Source: Microvirga solisilvae
GTDB taxonomy: Bacteria; Pseudomonadota; Alphaproteobacteria; Rhizobiales; Beijerinckiaceae
Direction of reading: 5' to 3'
NCBI RefSeq assembly: GCF_022808595.1
Contig: NZ_JAKUCN010000002.1
Span: forward strand, 248,001 to 312,000
Length of the DNA stretch: 64,000 bases
Program-made: the position numbers and the translations under genes
Shown: piece by piece, positions 28,482 to 37,859 of the stretch
How positions within the stretch are numbered: position 1 is the stretch's first letter
How the letters are laid out: the number at the start of each line of letters is the position of its first letter
The notes under the pieces: generated by a model
What the model was told of the DNA's origin: nothing
The model's database searches: none
Seen by the model: only the letters and a program-made list of their open reading frames with translations

Positions 28482-29279
28482 TCACTCCACCACCTTGCGA
28501 TAAAGGTGCCAGGTGGCATGCCCGAGGATCGGCAGCATCAATGCGAGCCCGATGAAGAGCGGAATGAAGCCGATCACCAGCATTCCGGCGACGATGAGAG
28601 CCCAGACCAGCATGGGGCCGGGATTGGCGGCGACCGCGCGGAACGAGGTGAGGATCGCGGGCATCGCGCCCACGTCCCGGTCGAGCAGGAGCGGGAACGA
28701 AATCACGCTCAGGCAGAAGACCACGGCGCTGAAGACGAAGCCCAGCACATTGCCGAGGACGATCAGGGCCCAGCCGTGCCGGGTGGTGAACACCTCGTGG
28801 AGGAAGGCGCTCAAGGATGTGGGCGCGTGCCAGCCAAAGAGGGATTGATAGAGCATCTGCGCCGTCATGAGCCAGGCGATGAAGATCACCATCAGCAGAA
28901 CGCCCAAAGCGGCGATGGAGCCGACCGAATGCGAACGGAAGACGTTGGAGACGCTGCTCACGGACACGTCCTGTCCGCGTTCGCGTTCGCGGCTGATTTC
29001 ATAAAGCCCCACGGCGGCAATGGGACCGACCAGGGCAAAGCCCGACATGAGAGGGAAAAGGAGAGGCAGCATGTTGTTGCCGAAGGCGAGGCCTGCGAAG
29101 AACACGCCCAGCACCGGATACATGAGGCAGATGAAGAAGAGATGCGTCGGAGCAGCCCAGAAATCCGCAGCGCCCTGCCTCAAGGCATCGATCAGATCGT
29201 GGGTGCGGATCCGGCGGATGGTGAGATGCTCCGAGACCGGGTCTCGCTGAACGTGGGAAAAGACATCGAGTCTGGCCAT
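28482..29279 (-). CDS. DUF2189 family integral membrane protein
   Basis: 265 residues. A polar N-terminal ~30 residues (RRIRTHDLIDALRQGAADFWAAPTHLFFICLMYP) leads into about six membrane helices, with GFALVGPIAAVGLYEISRERERG after the second and a late VISFPLLLDRD motif. This layout is the DUF2189 pattern found in alpha- and betaproteobacteria, without known function. A cytoplasmic membrane location is certain from hydropathy. It is a single gene with a repeat element after its stop. Confidence 0.85.
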   Translation of the reverse strand: MARLDVFSHVQRDPVSEHLTIRRIRTHDLIDALRQGAADFWAAPTHLFFICLMYPVLGVFFAGLAFGNNMLPLLFPLMSGFALVGPIAAVGLYEISRERERGQDVSVSSVSNVFRSHSVGSIAALGVLLMVIFIAWLMTAQMLYQSLFGWHAPTSLSAFLHEVFTTRHGWALIVLGNVLGFVFSAVVFCLSVISFPLLLDRDVGAMPAILTSFRAVAANPGPMLVWALIVAGMLVIGFIPLFIGLALMLPILGHATWHLYRKVVE

Positions 29280-29425
29280 GGCGGTCCCTCCTGAACCTTC
29301 AGTTCAAGCGGTCGCGAGCCTGTCATGCGAAGGATGCCGACGGTAATGGTCGCAACCTGCAGAACAATAGATTTGACGCCTTTTCGGGTTTTTTCGAGGA
29401 GGGGCCGAAAAATAAAGGGCTCACG

Positions 29426-30322
29426 TTATCGAGCGCGGGATCGTTTTTGGCAGGTGGGGCAATAGAAGGTGGAACGTCCGGACTGGACGAGCCGCTCCAC
29501 CACGCCGGTGCATTGAGGTGTCACGCAGGGCTTTCCCTCCCGGTCATAGACCTTGAAGGAATGCTGAAAATAACCCAGCGAGCCGTCAACCTGGGCGTGA
29601 TCGCGAAGGGTGGAGCCGCCCGCCGTCACGGCTTCCGACAGAACGTCCCGGATCACGTCGGCGAGCTGATGTGCCTTCTCGGTGGGCTTGCCCGCCTTGG
29701 TGACAAGCGAGCCCGCCGGAGCCTCGGGGTGAAGGCCGGTGCGGAACAGCGCCTCGCACACATAGATATTGCCGAGACCCGCGATCAGGCGCTGGTCGAG
29801 GAGGGCGGCTTTGAGCGGTGTGCGCTTGCCCGCGAACAGGGTGGCGATAGTCTCGCCCGAGAGCTCGTTGCCCAAGGGCTCGATGCCCATCGCGGCAAAG
29901 TGCTTGCAGGTCTCGATCTCGGAGCGGGGCACGAGATCCATGAAGCCGAAGCGACGGGCGTCATTGTAAGTGACGCTCGCCCCGTTGGAGAGCTGGAACA
30001 CCACGTGGTCGTGGGCTCCCAGGCCCCCATGCTCGTGGTGGAACTCCCCCGGCATGCGGGTCTCGCCTCCTTTCGTCACCAGGAAGCGTCCGGACATACC
30101 CAGATGCATGATCAGCACCTCCCCGGAAGAGAGATCGGCGAGCAGATACTTGGCCCGACGGCCGAGAGCCCTAACCTCCTGGCCTTCCAGGCGCTCCGCG
30201 AACTTCTCGGGAAACGGAAAGCGCAGGTCCGGGCGGCGCTGCATCACCTTGGTGAAGCGTGCGCCTACCATGGCAGGCTCCAGGCCCCGGCGCACGGTTT
30301 CGACTTCGGGCAGTTCGGGCAT
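29426..30322 (-). CDS. mutM: Formamidopyrimidine-DNA glycosylase (MutM/Fpg)
   Basis: 298 residues from the ATG giving [17 protein letters not shown]. The N-terminal Pro-Glu after Met removal is the catalytic nucleophile, which fixes the start at 30322 rather than the longer frame to 30403. It excises 8-oxoguanine and formamidopyrimidines and nicks by beta/delta-elimination. The C-terminal H2TH region ([19 protein letters not shown]) and a four-Cys zinc finger ([10 protein letters not shown] and [10 protein letters not shown]) are intact. It is divergent from ubiE with a 95-base spacer. Confidence 0.97.
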   Translation of the reverse strand: MPELPEVETVRRGLEPAMVGARFTKVMQRRPDLRFPFPEKFAERLEGQEVRALGRRAKYLLADLSSGEVLIMHLGMSGRFLVTKGGETRMPGEFHHEHGGLGAHDHVVFQLSNGASVTYNDARRFGFMDLVPRSEIETCKHFAAMGIEPLGNELSGETIATLFAGKRTPLKAALLDQRLIAGLGNIYVCEALFRTGLHPEAPAGSLVTKAGKPTEKAHQLADVIRDVLSEAVTAGGSTLRDHAQVDGSLGYFQHSFKVYDREGKPCVTPQCTGVVERLVQSGRSTFYCPTCQKRSRAR

Positions 30323-30417
30323 CAACCATCTCTCGGGTTCTTGAGCTTCCTTACATAGCCTTTGGGCCCCGCTTCCGCTATGGATCGCGTCAGTATGTGA
30401 CATGAGGGTGAAAGAGT

Positions 30418-31167
30418 ATGACCGACGAGAACACCCATTTCGGGTTTCAGTCCGTGCCCTTGGGGGAGAAGCAGGGTCGCGTGAACGAGGTCTTCCGTTC
30501 CGTAGCTGGCCGCTACGACCTCATGAACGACCTCATGTCCGCAGGTCTCCACCGGCTCTGGAAGGGCGATCTCGTCGCCTCCTTGCGCCCGCCGAAGGAC
30601 CGGGCCTTCCGTCATCTGGATGTGGCCGGCGGCACGGGCGACATCGCCTTCCGCATTCTCGAGGCGGGTGGCCCGCAGACCCGCGTGACGGTTCTCGACA
30701 TCAATGGCGAGATGCTCAAAGTCGGCGCCGAGCGCGCCGGTGACCGCTATGGCGAGCGCATCGATTTCGTCGAGGCGAATGCGGAGGAGCTGCCGCTCGA
30801 ATCCAACACCTATGACGCCTACACGATCGCTTTCGGCATCCGCAACGTGCCGCGCATCGATGCGGCGCTCCGTGAGGCGCACCGGGTGTTGAAGCCCGGC
30901 GGGCGTTTCATGTGCCTCGAATTCTCGAAGGTGGACGTGCCGCTCCTCGACAAGATCTATGACGCCTATTCCTTCAACGTCATCCCGCGCATGGGCCAGA
31001 TGGTGACGGGGGATGCCGAGTCCTATCAATATCTCGTGGAATCGATCCGCAAGTTCCCGACGCCTGCAGCCTTCGCGCGGATGATCGAGGAGGCGGGCTT
31101 CAAGCGCGTCACCTATCGCCAGCTCACGGCAGGCGTCGTCGCCATTCACTCGGGCTGGAAGATCTAA
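30418..31167 (+). CDS. ubiE: Ubiquinone/menaquinone biosynthesis C-methyltransferase UbiE
   Basis: 249 residues. A class I SAM methyltransferase with motif [20 protein letters not shown] near residue 63, an acidic end of strand 2 in [14 protein letters not shown], and the UbiE signatures [17 protein letters not shown] and [16 protein letters not shown], then [30 protein letters not shown]. It methylates the C-2 position of the benzoquinol ring in ubiquinone synthesis. ubiB starts three bases after its stop, so the two are co-transcribed. Confidence 0.96.
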   Translation: MTDENTHFGFQSVPLGEKQGRVNEVFRSVAGRYDLMNDLMSAGLHRLWKGDLVASLRPPKDRAFRHLDVAGGTGDIAFRILEAGGPQTRVTVLDINGEMLKVGAERAGDRYGERIDFVEANAEELPLESNTYDAYTIAFGIRNVPRIDAALREAHRVLKPGGRFMCLEFSKVDVPLLDKIYDAYSFNVIPRMGQMVTGDAESYQYLVESIRKFPTPAAFARMIEEAGFKRVTYRQLTAGVVAIHSGWKI

Positions 31168-31170
31168 GAC

Positions 31171-32745
31171 GTGATCGGCAGCATCGTCCATCTCGCGCGC
31201 AACCTGCGCGCCGGCTTCATCCTCGCCCGAGAAGGCGCGCTCGGTCTTTTCGATCCGAGCGGTCTGCCGCCATCCGCGCGGTTGGGTTTGCGCATGGCGC
31301 GCATCATCGAGCGGCGACAGAGCGAGGACGGCGCGGCGCGTCTTTCGAAGGCGTTGACGCGGCTCGGTCCGTCCTATGTGAAGTTCGGACAGTTTCTTGC
31401 CACCCGTCCCGATATCGTGGGCGTCGCTGCGGCGCGCGATCTCGAGCGCCTGCAGGACCGCATGCCTCCGTTCCCGCGTGCCCAGGCCGTCGCCACCATC
31501 GAGGCGGCGTTGGGCCGTCCCATCGACGACCTCTTCATCGAGTTCAGCGAGCCCTTGGCCGCCGCCTCCATCGCGCAGGTGCACAAGGCACGCATCCGCA
31601 CACCTGAAGGCGAGGAAATCGTCGCCGTGAAGGTGGTGCGCCCCGGCGTGCGCGAGGGCTTTGCCCGCGACCTGCAGGCGATGCGTGCGGCAGCCCGTCT
31701 CTTCGAGCGCATGGTGCCGGACTTGCGTCGCCTGAAGCCGATGGAGGTTGTGGAAACGCTTGCGCGTTCCGTCGCCGTCGAGATGGATCTGCGCTTGGAA
31801 GCAGCGGCTGTCTCGGAATTGGCCGAGAACACCAAGGACGATCCCGATTTCCGCGTGCCGAAGCCTGAATGGGATCTCACCGCCCGCGATGTGCTCACCA
31901 CCACCTGGATCGACGGCATTCGCCTCAACGATGTCGAGGCCATCGAGCACGCGGGCTTCGACCGGGCTGCCTTGGGCCGTACGGTGATCCAGTCCTTCCT
32001 GCGCCATGCGATCCGCGACGGCTATTTCCACGCGGACATGCATCCCGGCAATCTGTTTATCGATGCCGAAGGTCGCCTGGTTGCCGTCGATTTCGGCATC
32101 ATGGGCCGTCTCGGCATGAAGGAGCGCCGCTTCCTCGCCGAAATCCTTCTGGGCTTCATCCGCCGCGATTATCTGCGTGTGGCGCAGGTGCATTTCGAGG
32201 CGGGCTACGTGCCGCCGCATCATTCGGTGGAGGATTTTGCGCAGGCCATCCGCGCCATCGGCGAGCCGATCCATGACCGGCGCGCAGACGAAATCTCGAT
32301 GGCGAAACTGCTTACGCTTCTCTTCGAGATCACATCGCTCTTCGACATGGCGACGCGCACCGAACTGGTGATGCTGCAGAAGACCATGGTCGTTGTGGAG
32401 GGCGTAGCTCGTAACCTCGACCCCAAGCTCGACATGTGGACCACCTCCGAGCCCGTGGTGCGCGAATGGATCGAGCGCAATCTCGGGCCTCTCGGCCGCG
32501 TCGAGCAGGCGGGCCGAGGGCTTTGGACGCTTGCAGGCGTGATTGGCGACCTGCCGGAGCTGGCGCTGCGCGCCGAGCGCGTGCTCAACCAGATGGAGGA
32601 GGTGACGGCGAAAGGTGTCTCCCTCAACCAGGAGAGCGTCGCCGCCATCGGACGCGCCGAGGCTCGCGGCAACCGCTGGGGCGTGGCGGCCTTGTGGATC
32701 ATCGCCGTCTCGTTGATGATCATGCTGCTGAGAGGTTTTGCATGA
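31171..32745 (+). CDS. ubiB: UbiB (ABC1/ADCK atypical kinase) for ubiquinone biosynthesis
   Basis: 524 residues from a GTG start. The ABC1/UbiB KxGQ motif appears as VKFGQFLATRPD near residue 70, followed by the Ala-rich nucleotide loop AAASIAQVHKA, the catalytic-type HADMHPGNLF near 288 and VDFGIMG. A C-terminal hydrophobic helix (AALWIIAVSLMIMLL) anchors it in the inner membrane. It is needed for aerobic ubiquinone production, probably by ATPase-driven extraction of lipid intermediates. Its stop overlaps the coaBC start (ATGA). Confidence 0.95.
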   Translation: MIGSIVHLARNLRAGFILAREGALGLFDPSGLPPSARLGLRMARIIERRQSEDGAARLSKALTRLGPSYVKFGQFLATRPDIVGVAAARDLERLQDRMPPFPRAQAVATIEAALGRPIDDLFIEFSEPLAAASIAQVHKARIRTPEGEEIVAVKVVRPGVREGFARDLQAMRAAARLFERMVPDLRRLKPMEVVETLARSVAVEMDLRLEAAAVSELAENTKDDPDFRVPKPEWDLTARDVLTTTWIDGIRLNDVEAIEHAGFDRAALGRTVIQSFLRHAIRDGYFHADMHPGNLFIDAEGRLVAVDFGIMGRLGMKERRFLAEILLGFIRRDYLRVAQVHFEAGYVPPHHSVEDFAQAIRAIGEPIHDRRADEISMAKLLTLLFEITSLFDMATRTELVMLQKTMVVVEGVARNLDPKLDMWTTSEPVVREWIERNLGPLGRVEQAGRGLWTLAGVIGDLPELALRAERVLNQMEEVTAKGVSLNQESVAAIGRAEARGNRWGVAALWIIAVSLMIMLLRGFA

Positions 32746-33953
32746 CGCTTTCGGGAAAACGCATCCTCCTCGTCATCGGCGGCGGGATCGCGGCCTACAA
32801 GTCCCTCGACCTGATCCGGCGCCTGCGCGAGCGCGGCGCCTCGGTGCGCTGCATCCTCACCAATGGGGCGCAGCAATTCATTACACCGCTTGCAGCGTCC
32901 GCTCTTACCGGACAGCGTACTCATACCGATCTCTTCGACCGCGAGGACGAGGCGGATATCGGCCATATCAAGCTCGCGCGTGATGCTGATCTCGTCGTGG
33001 TTGCACCTGCTACCGCCAATCTGATGGCGAAGATGGCGGGCGGTCATGCGGACGATCTCGCATCGACCGTGCTTCTCGCCACCACGCTTCCCATTCTGAT
33101 CGCACCGGCAATGAATGTGCGCATGTGGCTGCATCCGGCAACCCAGCGCAATCTGAAGATGCTGCAGGATGCCGGCGTCCACACCGTGGGCCCCAACGAC
33201 GGTGCGATGGCAGAGGCCGAGTTCGGCCCCGGCCGCATGTCCGAGCCGTTGGAGATCGCAGCCGCCGTCGAGCACTTGATCGCGCCGTCCGGCCCGCTCG
33301 TGGGCAAGCATGTGATCGTGACCTCGGGGCCGACCCATGAGCCCATCGATCCGGTGCGCTACATCGCCAACCGTTCTTCCGGCAAACAAGGACATGCCAT
33401 CGCGAAAGCCGCTGCCGCGGCAGGCGCGCGTGTCACGCTGATCTCCGGTCCCGTCGATCTGCCCGATCCTCAGGGCGTCACGACTGTACGTGTCGAGAGC
33501 GCGCGAGAGATGCTCGAAGCAACCGAGAAGGCGCTGCCTGCCGATATCGGCATCTTCGCCGCCGCCGTCGCCGATTGGCGCGTGGCCAATGCGGGCGAGC
33601 AGAAGATCAAGAAGAAGGATGGCGCATTGCCGAACCTTTCCTTGACCGAGAATCCCGATATCCTCGCCACGATCTCGAAAGCGGCGCAGAACCGTCCCGC
33701 GCTCATGGTGGGCTTTGCCGCCGAGACTGAGAACGTGATCGAGCATGCCAAGCAGAAGCTCGTGAAAAAGGGCTGCGATCTCATTGTCGCCAACGATGTG
33801 TCGCCCGCAACGGGTGTGATGGGCGGTGAGAGCAACACGGTGCATCTCGTCACTAAGACAGGCGTCGAAACCTGGCCAACGCTCTCCAAGGCGGAAGTCG
33901 CGCAAAAGCTGATTGCCCATGTGGGCGCGCTGATCGGAGGCGCAAAGCCATGA
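32742..33953 (+). CDS. coaBC: Bifunctional phosphopantothenoylcysteine decarboxylase / phosphopantothenate-cysteine ligase
   Basis: 403 residues from the ATG at 32742, which overlaps the ubiB stop. The N-terminal CoaC flavoprotein half (~1-185) has [33 protein letters not shown] and the PAMNVRMW active-site loop. The C-terminal CoaB ligase half opens with [27 protein letters not shown] and contains an AAVADWRV motif and KIKKKDG. Together they carry out two successive steps of coenzyme A synthesis. The gene is translationally coupled on both sides (ubiB upstream, dut downstream). Confidence 0.96.
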   Translation: MTLSGKRILLVIGGGIAAYKSLDLIRRLRERGASVRCILTNGAQQFITPLAASALTGQRTHTDLFDREDEADIGHIKLARDADLVVVAPATANLMAKMAGGHADDLASTVLLATTLPILIAPAMNVRMWLHPATQRNLKMLQDAGVHTVGPNDGAMAEAEFGPGRMSEPLEIAAAVEHLIAPSGPLVGKHVIVTSGPTHEPIDPVRYIANRSSGKQGHAIAKAAAAAGARVTLISGPVDLPDPQGVTTVRVESAREMLEATEKALPADIGIFAAAVADWRVANAGEQKIKKKDGALPNLSLTENPDILATISKAAQNRPALMVGFAAETENVIEHAKQKLVKKGCDLIVANDVSPATGVMGGESNTVHLVTKTGVETWPTLSKAEVAQKLIAHVGALIGGAKP

Positions 33954-34405
33954 CGCATGTGTTGCGCGTCCAGCGCCTTCCCCACAATGCGGATCTACCG
34001 TTGCCGCGCTACGAGACAGCGGGCGCTGCGGGCATGGATCTTCTTGCCGCCAATCCGGTCGATGCGCCCGTGGTGCTCGCACCCATGGAGCGCAAGCTCG
34101 TGCCCACGGGCCTCGTCATTCAGCTGGAACAGGGATACGAGGCGCAGGTGCGGCCCCGTTCGGGCCTTGCCTTCAAGAATGGTGTGACGGTGCTCAACGC
34201 ACCGGGCACCATCGATGCGGATTATCGCGGCGAGGTGCAGGTGCTGCTGGTCAATTTGGGAACGGAGTCTTTCACGATCACACGCGGCATGCGCATCGCG
34301 CAGATGATCGTCGCACCCGTGACCACGGTCTCGCTGGTGGAAGTGAACGTCGTCGATGAGACGGCACGCGCCGCAGGCGGCTTCGGATCGACAGGTTTGG
34401 GGTAG
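33950..34405 (+). CDS. dut: Deoxyuridine 5'-triphosphate nucleotidohydrolase
   Basis: 151 residues, the standard trimeric dUTPase length. All five motifs are visible: AGAAGMDL (1), RPRSGLA (2), [11 protein letters not shown] (3), RIAQMIV (4) and the C-terminal GGFGSTG (5). It hydrolyses dUTP to dUMP, preventing uracil incorporation and feeding dTMP synthesis. The start overlaps the coaBC stop by four bases; the coaBC-dut pairing is conserved in many bacteria. Confidence 0.97.
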   Translation: MTHVLRVQRLPHNADLPLPRYETAGAAGMDLLAANPVDAPVVLAPMERKLVPTGLVIQLEQGYEAQVRPRSGLAFKNGVTVLNAPGTIDADYRGEVQVLLVNLGTESFTITRGMRIAQMIVAPVTTVSLVEVNVVDETARAAGGFGSTGLG

Positions 34406-34413
34406 AGAAGACG

Positions 34414-34863
34414 ATGAACTTTCTCTCGCGCCGCTCGCTGCTCGCCATCGCCGCCGTCACCGACATCGCGCTCCATGCGCGCCCCATGCCGGTTTCGGCC
34501 AAGGCTCTCGCCTCGCGCCACAACCTGCCCCCGCGCTACCTGGAGCCGGTGCTGCAGGCGCTGGTGCGCCAGGGCGTTTTGAAGGGCGTGCGCGGTCCGC
34601 GCGGGGGCTATGAACTCGCCCGCGAACGGCGGCGCATCACGGCAGGCGATATCGTGCGCATTGCCATGTCGGCCCAGGACGATGAGAGCGCATCGCCCGT
34701 GCCTGAATCGCGCCTTGCGGAAGTGGTGGTGGCGCCGCTTGTCCTGAGAGGAACCGAGGCCTTCCTGTCCGAGCTCGACAAGGTGACGGTGGAGGAGCTG
34801 TGCAACAAGGCGCAGGCAGCGGCCGTTATCGAGACAGCCAATCCCGTCGATTTCACGATTTGA
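34414..34863 (+). CDS. Rrf2-family transcriptional regulator without iron-sulfur cysteines
   Basis: 149 residues. An N-terminal winged helix has the Rrf2 pattern: SLLAIAAVTDIALHA, then PPRYLEPVLQALVRQGVLKGVRGPRGGYELAR and ITAGDIVRI. Iron-sulfur-sensing Rrf2 proteins (IscR, NsrR, RirA) carry three cysteines near residues 90-110; this protein has a single Cys in ELCNKAQ, so it should sense something else. It sits 74 bases upstream of cysK on the same strand, reminiscent of CymR, the Rrf2 repressor of cysteine genes, which suggests control of cysK. It follows dut by eight bases. Confidence 0.85.
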   Translation: MNFLSRRSLLAIAAVTDIALHARPMPVSAKALASRHNLPPRYLEPVLQALVRQGVLKGVRGPRGGYELARERRRITAGDIVRIAMSAQDDESASPVPESRLAEVVVAPLVLRGTEAFLSELDKVTVEELCNKAQAAAVIETANPVDFTI

Positions 34864-34937
34864 ATTTGTGAAATAAGGCAATTATCGACAATTCTTGCGA
34901 AAAGGATTAAGGTCCTCCCATCTTCACGGAGGATCTT

Positions 34938-35918
34938 ATGGCTGACACCATCAATGCCCAGGGCGCCCAGACAAAGCCCGGCCGCGGCCGCATCTACGGT
35001 TCGATCACGGAAACCATCGGCAACACCCCGCTCGTGCGCCTCAACCGGCTGCCGAAGGAGCACGGGGTGGATGCGGAAATCCTCCTCAAGCTCGAATTCT
35101 TCAACCCGATTTCCAGCGTAAAGGACCGTATCGGCGTCAACATGGTCGATGCCATGGAAGCGGCTGGCCACATCAAGCCGGGTGCCACGCTGATCGAGCC
35201 GACCTCCGGCAATACCGGCATCGCGCTCGCCTTCGTCGCGGCTGCGCGTGGCTACCGGCTGATCCTCGTGATGCCTGAGACCATGTCCGTTGAGCGCCGC
35301 AAGATGCTGGCCTTCCTCGGAGCTGAACTCGAACTCACGCCCGGTCCTCAGGGCATGAAGGGCGCGATTGCACGCGCGGAGGAATTGCTCAACGAGATCC
35401 CGAATTCGGTGATCCCGCAGCAATTCAAGAATCCGGCGAATCCCGAGATCCACCGCAAGACCACGGCGGAGGAGATCTGGAACGACACCAACGGACAGTT
35501 CGATGCCTTCGTGGCTGGCGTCGGCACCGGCGGCACGATCACGGGCGTGGCCCAGGTCATCAAGCCGCGCCTGCCCAACATGAAGGTCTTCGCCGTGGAG
35601 CCGGAAGATTCCCCGGTTCTCTCCGGTGGCCAGCCCGGCCCGCACAAGATCCAGGGCATCGGCGCAGGCTTCGTGCCGGATGTGCTCGACCGCTCGCTCA
35701 TCGACGGTGTCGTGACCATCGGCAACCAGACGGCCTTCGACACGTCGCGCAGGCTTGCCAAGCTCGAGGGCATTCCGGGCGGTATCTCCACCGGCGCGAA
35801 TGTGGCCGCAGCGCTGGAAATCGCCTCGCGTCCCGAATTCAAGGGCAAGCGCATCATCACCGTCGCGCCGTCCTTCGCCGAGCGCTATCTGTCGACAGCC
35901 CTGTTCGAAGGTCTCTGA
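34938..35918 (+). CDS. cysK: Cysteine synthase A (O-acetylserine sulfhydrylase)
   Basis: 326 residues, a fold-type II PLP enzyme. The PLP Lys lies in ISSVKDRIG near residue 57, the substrate loop in TSGNTGIAL near 92, and the phosphate-binding loop in GTGGTITG near 197. The body, including the late [13 protein letters not shown] segment, matches CysK, which makes cysteine from O-acetylserine and sulfide. It is preceded by the Rrf2 regulator and closed by a clear terminator. CysM-type substrate range cannot be fully excluded. Confidence 0.93.
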   Translation: MADTINAQGAQTKPGRGRIYGSITETIGNTPLVRLNRLPKEHGVDAEILLKLEFFNPISSVKDRIGVNMVDAMEAAGHIKPGATLIEPTSGNTGIALAFVAAARGYRLILVMPETMSVERRKMLAFLGAELELTPGPQGMKGAIARAEELLNEIPNSVIPQQFKNPANPEIHRKTTAEEIWNDTNGQFDAFVAGVGTGGTITGVAQVIKPRLPNMKVFAVEPEDSPVLSGGQPGPHKIQGIGAGFVPDVLDRSLIDGVVTIGNQTAFDTSRRLAKLEGIPGGISTGANVAAALEIASRPEFKGKRIITVAPSFAERYLSTALFEGL

Positions 35919-35939
35919 GACCGCCACCATCAATCATTC

Positions 35940-35971
35940 AAAGGGCGGCTTTCGAGCCGCCCTTTTTGTTT
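35940..35971 (+). terminator. cysK terminator
   Basis: An aaagggcggct/agccgcccttt stem with a TTCG loop is followed by a T-run. Confidence 0.92.
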
Positions 35972-36063
35972 GCCTCTCGTCCAAGCTTAACCAGAACTTC
36001 CCCTCAGCCCTTGGGTTCTCCTTGCAAGCAACGATACCTGTTTCTTGTTTCAAGGAGTTCATC

Positions 36064-36414
36064 ATGGCGGAGCGCAAAGCGCCTCATTCATTGAAAGATC
36101 AAGATGCCGCCCAAATCCGCAATGAGCAGCGTGGCGGCATTGATAGCCCCATCGATCCGAACCGCGACGGCGGCCCCGAGGGCAATGCCACCATGCGCAA
36201 GGTGTGGGATGAACCCGGCGGTGAGGCTTATGCCTATCGCCAATCGAGAGGCGGCGCCGGCAACCGCGACGAAGACCATTCCGATCTCACCGCCGCCGAA
36301 ACGCCCGAAGCCACCAAGCACTTAAGCGACGCGACTCTCTCGCCGGACGACAAGGATGCGACGGCGGAAGCCATCGAGCGGGCGACTGCGGTCAACGGTA
36401 AAGACAAGCGCTGA
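36064..36414 (+). CDS. Hydrophilic, probably disordered small protein 1
   Basis: 116 residues, rich in Asp, Glu, Ala, Gly, Asn and Lys, with one Trp, no Cys and no hydrophobic segment. The sequence is low in order-promoting residues (for example GGIDSPIDPNRDGGPEG). It begins with ATG after caaggag at good spacing. First of four same-strand genes encoding similar polar proteins. Such hydrophilin-like proteins are often stress or desiccation protectants, but no family motif confirms this. The unknown function is stated as such. Confidence 0.65.
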   Translation: MAERKAPHSLKDQDAAQIRNEQRGGIDSPIDPNRDGGPEGNATMRKVWDEPGGEAYAYRQSRGGAGNRDEDHSDLTAAETPEATKHLSDATLSPDDKDATAEAIERATAVNGKDKR

Positions 36415-36426
36415 CAGGAGAGCCTC

Positions 36427-36660
36427 ATGGGTAATGCAGGTTACGGCAATCACACCGAAGACACGAAGCAGCATGTGGACTCCAAGCGGGCGGATCAAAA
36501 TGCCGGTCGTAAGGATGCGGCGAAGAACAAGTTCGGCGATGCGCCTCCCGCAGCCGGTCCGCACAGCAAGCCGTCACTGACGAATCCTGATGCAACACCC
36601 GGCACGGGTGCCTTGCCAGATGTCGGTGATCGTGACGCAACCGATTCCACCAGCTCGTAA
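36427..36660 (+). CDS. Hydrophilic, probably disordered small protein 2
   Basis: 77 residues with GNHTEDTKQHVDSKRADQNA near the start and a Pro/Asp/Ser-rich end (PGTGALPDVGDRDATDSTSS). No hydrophobic stretch and no Cys or Trp. The ribosome site is caggag before the ATG. It lies 12 bases after protein 1 and 13 bases before protein 3, so the four genes look like one transcript. Homologues of such proteins are usually annotated hypothetical. Confidence 0.6.
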   Translation: MGNAGYGNHTEDTKQHVDSKRADQNAGRKDAAKNKFGDAPPAAGPHSKPSLTNPDATPGTGALPDVGDRDATDSTSS

Positions 36661-36673
36661 AAGGAAACTCATC

Positions 36674-36862
36674 ATGGCGCAGAACCAGAATTCCGGGCCT
36701 CGCGCTTCGAACGAGCGGCCCGTTCCGAAAGACGCAGCGCGCAATCCGCGATCCGGATCTCAGGATCGTCCGGGTCCCAGCAGCCCGCTTTCTCAAGGCA
36801 ATGAAGGCGATACCGGTCCCAAGACCGGTGGTGTCACGGACGGCACCAATGGTCCCGCGTGA
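36674..36862 (+). CDS. Hydrophilic, probably disordered small protein 3
   Basis: 62 residues composed mostly of Pro, Gly, Ser, Asn, Arg and Asp (MAQNQNSGPRASNERPVPKD at the N-terminus; TGGVTDGTNGPA at the end). No predicted secondary-structure core. The ATG follows aaggaaac. Its stop overlaps a possible GTG start of the next gene, but the next ATG (36883) has the better ribosome site. Confidence 0.6.
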   Translation: MAQNQNSGPRASNERPVPKDAARNPRSGSQDRPGPSSPLSQGNEGDTGPKTGGVTDGTNGPA

Positions 36863-36882
36863 ATTCAAGCAAGGTGACAACG

Positions 36883-37047
36883 ATGGCTCAATCCGACAAG
36901 AAATCGAACCAGGCGACCGAAGCCGATATCGACGCCCCGCGTCTCACGCCTCAGGGCCGTGAAAATCCTGACGCTTCCGGCGAGGATTCCACCAACCCCA
37001 TGGGTGAGGGTGCGAAGAAAGGCCAGAGCAGCAAGGCTGAAGGCTGA
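36883..37047 (+). CDS. Hydrophilic, probably disordered small protein 4
   Basis: 54 residues, highly charged (MAQSDKKSNQATEADIDAPR), ending KKGQSSKAEG. The start at 36883 is preceded by aaggtgac; an in-frame GTG at 36859 overlaps the previous stop and is the alternative. It shares the MAQ start and composition with protein 3. A palindromic repeat begins seven bases after the stop and may end or process the transcript. Confidence 0.6.
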   Translation: MAQSDKKSNQATEADIDAPRLTPQGRENPDASGEDSTNPMGEGAKKGQSSKAEG

Positions 37048-37053
37048 CACGTG

Positions 37054-37153
37054 GTCATCCCGGACGAAGCGTAGCGGAGATCCGGGATCGTGTTCAGGAT
37101 GAAGCGCTAATCTCGTCTTGCGATCCCGGATCGGCTACGCCGTCCGGGATGAC
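37054..37153. repeat. Palindromic intergenic repeat, family 1 copy B
   Basis: 100 bases bounded by gtcatcccgg and ccgggatgac, with internal gatccggg and cgatcccgg pairs. It matches copy A at 28371-28469 in length, ends and internal hairpin plan. Confidence 0.8.
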
Positions 37154-37185
37154 GCTTTGCACATAGAAAAAGCGGCCTTTTTCCA

Positions 37186-37809
37186 TCACACGCCGCCGTC
37201 GCGGCCATACACTCGAAAACCTTCGCGCTCGCAGAGGCGTTCGTAATAGCGCTCGACGGATGCAAAACTGCGCCGCTCCAGTGGAATGCTCTTCCAACGA
37301 TGGATCGACAGGCCGATCACGATATCGGCGCAGGTGAAGGCCGAGCCGGTGATATAGGCGCCGGTGCGCGACAGCTCTTTATCGATCACGCCGACCGCGG
37401 CGCAGAATTTGTCCCACGACGCTGCAATCTGTTGCTCGTCCTGAAAGTTCGTATTCTTGCGCACGGTACCCATGAACACATAGCGCCACGTGTTGTTGAA
37501 GTCGGAGACCTGCCAGTCCATCCACTTCTCGACATGCGCACGCTCGGCGGGCGTGTTCGGCAACAAATCATGGCGGCCTTCACGCGCCGCGAGATAGCGC
37601 ACGATGCTGTTCGATTCCCAGAAGATCTGGCCCGCATCCTCCAGCACCGGAATCATGCCGACGGGGGTGAGCTTTTGAAATTCGGGGTCGGTGACAGGAC
37701 GGGTATCGCCACCCCAATCGATTCTTTCGAAGGGCAGGTCGAGCTCCGCGCAGGTCCAGAGTACCTTCCTCACATTTATGGATTTCGGCTGGCCGTAGAT
37801 CTTCAGCAT
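37186..37809 (-). CDS. Glutathione S-transferase family protein
   Basis: 207 residues from the ATG at 37809, which has gggga at good spacing; in-frame ATGs at 37821 and 37839 lack a site. The N-terminal thioredoxin-like half has INVRKVLWTCAELDLPFE, the cis-Pro motif GMIPVLED near residue 52 and the glutathione-binding ESNSIVRYLAAREG. The C-terminal helical domain ends with an ICADIVIG-type motif (FTCADIVIGLSIHRW). The N-terminal Ser in KSINVR could activate glutathione. Substrate unknown. Confidence 0.92.
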   Translation of the reverse strand: MLKIYGQPKSINVRKVLWTCAELDLPFERIDWGGDTRPVTDPEFQKLTPVGMIPVLEDAGQIFWESNSIVRYLAAREGRHDLLPNTPAERAHVEKWMDWQVSDFNNTWRYVFMGTVRKNTNFQDEQQIAASWDKFCAAVGVIDKELSRTGAYITGSAFTCADIVIGLSIHRWKSIPLERRSFASVERYYERLCEREGFRVYGRDGGV

Positions 37810-37827
37810 CGTGATCCCCATATGAAA

Positions 37828-37856
37828 GAGGCCGCCCATTGGGCGGCCTTTTGATT
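37828..37856 (-). terminator. typA terminator
   Basis: A ggccgccc/gggcggcc stem closed by four bases, with a T-tract on the minus strand, follows the typA stop by a few bases. It also lies in the 5' leader region of the GST gene. Confidence 0.85.
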
Positions 37857-37859
37857 GGC

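Noticed and set aside
30322..32274. 650-codon minus-strand frame opposite ubiE and ubiB
   Set aside because: Antisense shadow; both plus-strand genes have intact motifs and tight operon spacing.
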